A DNA stretch of 33,599 nucleotides from Chara braunii (taxonomy: Eukaryota > Streptophyta > Charophyceae > Charales > Characeae), in NCBI GenBank assembly GCA_003427395.1, contig BFEA01000040.1, positions 1,786,882 through 1,820,480 of the forward strand. The letters run 5' to 3'. A program made the position numbers and the translations under genes. Shown here piece after piece: positions 29,890-33,599 of this stretch (position 1 is the first letter of the stretch; the number at the start of each line of letters is the position of its first letter). The notes beneath the pieces were generated by a model, which saw only the letters and a program-made list of their open reading frames with translations, was not told the origin of the DNA and made no database searches.

Positions 29890-29990
29890 AGAGTGATTTT
29901 ATTCTGTTCATCTGATTACATCTGGCCTCGAACTTGGGTCTGTATTTGAGCAGTTCATGGGTGTACCAACTGAGCTAGGTCCGTTGGTGC
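29890..29990 (-). mobile_element. tRNA-derived SINE, copy 3
   Basis: On the minus strand CCTAGCTCAGTTGGT is a near-perfect A-box and CCAAGTTCGAGGCC a B-box-like element 30 bases on. The body matches copy 1 over TAGCTCAGTTGGTACACCCA and following bases. Its tail is AT-rich. Confidence 0.7.
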
Positions 29991-30192
29991 TGACAGGGAA
30001 TCATCGATTTGCTGGAAGAAGAGATGCAGACAGATTACTCCCCAGGAAAGAAGAAATGGTCAGAAAGATGGGCTCTTGATTTGCAGGCATTTTCAGGCTT
30101 CTCCCTCCCCCTCCCCCCTTCCCTCCCCCCCCTAGAAAGATGGGAGCGTCAATGGAATCATTAGTCAATCAGAATAGCGGTAGAAATGTCTT

Positions 30193-30257
30193 CGTCGAGT
30201 GAATGCTCCCCGGCATTTCCTCGACGTTTCAGCTAGCACCGGTACTGGCATCATCAG
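30193..30257 (-). ncRNA. hammerhead-ribozyme-like motif at the 3' side of the Penelope-like element
   Basis: On the minus strand the two conserved core boxes CTGATGA (30257-30251) and GAAAC (30230-30226) are separated by a 20-base, mostly self-complementary stretch containing AGTACCGGTGCT. Next comes a strong hairpin with arms CGTCGAG/CTCGACG (30226-30193). Penelope-like elements are known to carry hammerhead motifs. The strand that would hold the cleavage site was not found, so activity is unproven. Confidence 0.55.
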
Positions 30258-30599
30258 GAGGAGAATCTGAGAGGCCAACAGGCCGAGTTACTATCTAGCA
30301 TTCCATATACAGTAGTTTTGTCACCACATTATTCCCCACAGCCTGATTTCCTCGTCCTCCTTTTTTTCCCGATATCTCCTTGTGTCCCTCTCCTTTACTA
30401 GGCCTCCTGGTCTGCCTGAATGACTCATTCCTTTTTCCCCTCCCCTGATCTACAGGCTTCCCTAAATCGCCCGCTCTAACTTCGATACTCTTCCGGATTT
30501 CACACGCGCGTAATCTCAAAATCACAGGCTTTTCCTTGTCTTTACTGTCGCTCAGATACCCAGGTCCGCGCATCCCGGTTCTACTTGGCGTATAAATGT
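30258..30599 (-). other. Penelope-like element, region between RT and hammerhead-like motif
   Basis: A 92-codon minus-strand ORF rich in Lys, Arg and Gly covers most of it, without a GIY-YIG or other recognised motif. Confidence 0.45.
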
Positions 30600-31690
30600 C
30601 CCAAAAACTTTGCCAAAAAAAAATCCCCTGCGTAACCTACTAACGCAAGTTCGATTTTTAGAGCCCTCACCGAAGGTCCTGCTTGCTCTGGACTCGTAGC
30701 GCAGGTCCTGATCCGATGGAGTGCGCTCATCACTGTCGCATGTTTTTGCCTCCGATCAGTGTAGGACAAAAAGCCCTGCGCTGTACTGAGTCTCAGCGCC
30801 CTTTGACTTCCAGGGTTTCATCTTCATTATTCCCGCTGTACCTGCAGTCGATTCTCAGGGGCCCATTGGCCCCATTCCAAATGTTTACATTTGCACCCTA
30901 AGAACGCCCATTCGTTATCTCGTTCATCCGTGCGAACCAACTGGAGGTTTGTGTCGTACATCTCTTCTGTCTTTCTTCTCACTCTTTCCACTCTTCTCCT
31001 TGTTCTGTCATTATTCCCTTTCCAGAAAAAAAAACACAACAACAGGTCATCCACCAACCGGATTCCTCTGACGAGGTTTCTGTCAGTCCCACAGCCTGCC
31101 AGAAATCTGAACTCCCTGAAAATACACAGCAAATCCGCCAGCGGTGGGCTGCTTCTCTTTCCCATAACAGGTATACGGTATACCCACCTTCTTGTGGATC
31201 AGTCTCCCCGCAGCCCATACGTATGTGGTCCGTAGTTCGTAGTCCACAAACTTCAAGATATCCTTAAAGGGGATCTCTACCCATTCCGTCAGGTCTTGCC
31301 TCCTCATTGACGTTCCTTTCCCTTTCCTCTTCACACACACGCTTCTGTACCCCTTCTTCACCCAAAAAGATTAGGATCCATTGCAGTGCTCTCCTGATAG
31401 AATCATGAGGCAATCTACTGAGCATTTCCTTAATAATATCATAAGCCATGACGGTATGACCTCTATCGTCCCATTCTTCCCTTTCCTTTCCCCCCAATTC
31501 TCCATCACTCCCGAGTCCCAACCTCCTTACGCGTGCAGATTGAAGTGGCCAGCCACCGGCAGATAGTTAATCAGTCAGTTTATACCTCTACCTATACATC
31601 TACCTATTCTCTGGCCTGGGGACTAATTGGTCCGAATTTCTTCACGTCCTTATGTTTTGGAACCACGTAGCGTTTTCCCCAACTGCCCTC
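30600..31690 (-). mobile_element. Penelope-like reverse transcriptase, broken
   Basis: Minus-strand motifs come in family order across three frames. RYVVPKHKDVKKFGPISP at about 31660-31610 is followed by a stop. MAYDIIKEMLSRLPHDSIRR at about 31450-31390 holds the first catalytic Asp. LIHKKVGIP is near 31200. SSPPLADLLCIFREFRFLAG leads to GIRLVDDLLLC, with the VDD at 31054-31046, then WAFLGCKCK. A thumb-like segment follows at 30769-30600 (TDRRQKHATVMSALHRIRT). The VDD form, GIP block and linker lengths fit Penelope-like rather than LTR or LINE enzymes. No GIY-YIG endonuclease is visible downstream. Confidence 0.75.
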
Positions 31691-32899
31691 CCTGTTCCAT
31701 CCTCCCAACCTCTCAAAGCCCTTCTTGTTATACTCCTGCCTGCCTGCAACTCAACAACGTCTCTCTTTCTGACTCGCCTACAGCTTCAAACGAGTCAGTG
31801 TTCCACAACAACTCCTCCATGCCTTTCGCATAGGTCCCTGGACAAAGGACTAACGTCTCAGCTGGGTTTTTGTCCACAGGTGCACACACAAATCCTCTGA
31901 CGAAACTTCTTACGGCGGTCAGTCCAATGTCGTGCGTGCACCTTTCTGTCCTTTCTACTTACACATCCTTCCACTTCCAAGTTCCAACCAAGATACTGTA
32001 CTTTTTACTCCATTCCTTGCCAGGTCCGGATTGATCTCCTTCCATAGTGAACTCCTCAGATTCTTGCATTCCCGATGTAGGACATTCTTCGCATTTTTCA
32101 GAAACCATGTTTCCCCACTTTTCTGAGCAATATTCCCCTCGATTGCAGGGGCCGGTCATTGCGAACTTAGCCATATGCCCTTAGGCCTCGACTGCAGGGG
32201 CCGGCGCATTTCTTTTGCCGACTGCAGGGTCCAACAGCCAGAAATACCCGGGCATACAGGACCCAGTAGGGGTATATGCAAAAGATGGCAGGTCCAATTG
32301 GCGAGTGGGGTATTTCGTAACGTTTCCCACCTGTCCCCGCCATAACTGTGCCTTTTAGGGGTATCCAAGGAAACACCCCAACTTTCAGGGGCATTTCAAC
32401 AGTTTTCCCTTTTTTTTAACGCATGCTTTCTGTGCACAGAAATGGGATTGACCTTTAAGGGGACCAGGCTGACCCTCTATTCATGCCACAATAGCAGGCA
32501 TCACTAATTTCCAGGCCATCAGCCAACCCAAGTGCTACGCGGCCATGTATCTCCCATTGCCTTTGGCAGTGCCTCAGATCACTCGTGGCATGCCTAGAGC
32601 CTTCTACACAGGCCCCGTTTAGTAGGCCCACCATAGTAGATAGGGCCGCCCTTTTCATTTCAGGCAGGCGCCGTCTGTTCTGATTCCAGGTACGTGCATC
32701 TGCCCTCAGCCCAGTTTGTTCCGTCGCCACACTGCACGCGGAACAAAAAACGAAACGAGACTCAGTGCATCTTCCCGCAGAAAATGGCCAGGTTCATCAG
32801 TTTGCTGTAAATAGCGATGAGTGAATTTTGCCACCTTTCATGGGCAGATGCAGTCGTTTCGTTTTCGTTTCGTGCGCCGTGTGGCGAGGCCCTTCAGGC
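31691..32899. other. no confident gene; possible N-terminal part of the Penelope-like element
   Basis: On the minus strand short ORFs at 32174-31959 and 32730-32455 read in the same direction as the RT, but I recognise no domain. The GACTGCAGGG(G/T)CC motif recurs within 32140-32235. Confidence 0.35.
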
Positions 32900-33175
32900 A
32901 GGCAGGCGTGTGGGTATTTCGTCCGTTCTGAGTCCAGGCGTGTCTGTCCTTGCCTGTCCTCGGCGCAGCTGGCTTTGCTTTGACTCTAGGCAGGCGTGTG
33001 AGTATTTTACTGTTTTGTTGGGTCTGAGTCCAGTGCATGTGTTTTTGTCTCCTCTCAGCTGAGCTTTCTTTGCTTTGAGTTCAGACAGGCGTGGTACACT
33101 TTTGTCTGTTCTGAGTCCAGACATGAGGCAGTTTGCCTGTTCTCAGCCAGTATCGCGTTGTGCTGGCCCAGCTCG
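32900..33175. repeat. minisatellite, three units of 88-95 bp
   Basis: Units start with AG(G/A)CAGGCGTG at 32900, 32988 and 33083. Each contains CTGAGTCCAG, and the first two end in CTTTGCTTTGA. The units are diverged from each other. Confidence 0.7.
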
Positions 33176-33510
33176 TTTTTGAGGCTGGGTCAGGTTCCAG
33201 TCTTTGGGTCATACCGTTTTTCTTCCAGGCCCTGCTGCTGATGCAGCGTGGTAGTGTCTGGACCAGTGTGGAGTCCCAGGCCACACGTTCTGGGCCTGGG
33301 CCTGAGATTTTGTGGCCACACACGGCCTCACATCTGGACTGCCGTTCTTTCGTTGGATTGGACAGCCCAGATGGAGGCCGGCTTGGGTTGGAGGTGGGCC
33401 CAGTAGTTGGCAGGTAGTTCTCACGTCGTTCATGTGCCACCAGGAAGCCCAGCTGAGAAGCCCAATGCTGGTAGAGGTAGAGGAGCTAGAGGTTAGCACT
33501 GTAGGAGGTT
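33176..33510. other. no gene recognised
   Basis: ORFs on both strands without recognisable domains. Confidence 0.4.
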
Positions 33511-33520
33511 GAGGGGGGGG

Positions 33521-33522
<2 letters not shown>

Positions 33523-33590
<68 letters not shown>
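33523..33590. repeat. (GA)34 microsatellite
   Basis: Uninterrupted GA dinucleotides after a G-run, near the window end. Confidence 0.98.
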
Positions 33591-33592
<2 letters not shown>

Positions 33593-33599
33593 CAAGCAG

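Noticed and set aside
33209-33595. Ser/Leu-rich ORF at the window end
   Set aside because: Translation of the (GA)34 microsatellite.

Overview
The window is nuclear DNA from a eukaryote and is dominated by transposable elements. Evidence for this: LTR, LINE and Penelope-type retroelement coding remains, tRNA-derived SINEs, long homopolymer and microsatellite tracts, and two assembly gaps. The retrotransposon primer-binding site matches initiator-tRNA-Met, as is common in green plants, and TTTAGGG-like (plant-type telomere) motifs occur. I infer a streptophyte. A charophyte alga such as Chara is my best guess, at low to moderate confidence. I see no intact host gene, rRNA, functional tRNA or CRISPR.

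Layout. 1-1575: low-complexity DNA, one SINE and a 62-bp tandem duplication. 1576-1955 and 12330-12665: the two halves of one open reading frame on the minus strand, separated by a 10,374-bp chromodomain Ty3/gypsy retrotransposon at 1956-12329 (minus strand). That element has TG...CA LTRs, a 5-bp target duplication (TCGGT) and a Met-type primer site. Gag, protease, reverse transcriptase, RNase H, integrase and chromodomain are all recognisable, but broken by frameshifts, three in-frame stops and a 17-bp duplication. Its 2.2-kb leader holds a 326-base stretch with a single C on the + strand, repeated palindromic motifs, a tRNA-like sequence and a 140-N gap.

12.7-19 kb: mostly unrecognised sequence, with one SINE abutting a 343-bp foldback and a small inverted repeat at 15.4 kb. 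19-21.4 kb: an AT-rich, badly decayed second gypsy element (integrase and chromodomain traces, minus strand). 21397-22201 and 22871-23241: two short hAT-like non-autonomous elements sharing CCGAAC-rich subterminal sequence. 23.9-24.4 kb: a multi-frame relic of an unidentified membrane protein. 24.86-26.0 kb: a third gypsy reverse-transcriptase relic, part of which is copied in inverse orientation to make a 216-bp hairpin. 27.1-28.35 kb: the 3' end of a LINE ORF2, with a second scrap at 29.2 kb. 28.99-29.16 kb: palindromic repeats. 29.33-29.72 kb: a telomere-like repeat with a higher-order unit. 30.19-31.69 kb: a Penelope-like element with a broken reverse transcriptase followed by a hammerhead-like motif. 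32.9 kb to the end: a minisatellite and a (GA)34 tract.

The genes do not form a pathway. The window reads as layered insertions: a gypsy element into an ORF, apparently a hAT-like element into or at the edge of an older gypsy, and a foldback beside a SINE. All identifications come from reading motifs by eye; no database search was run.
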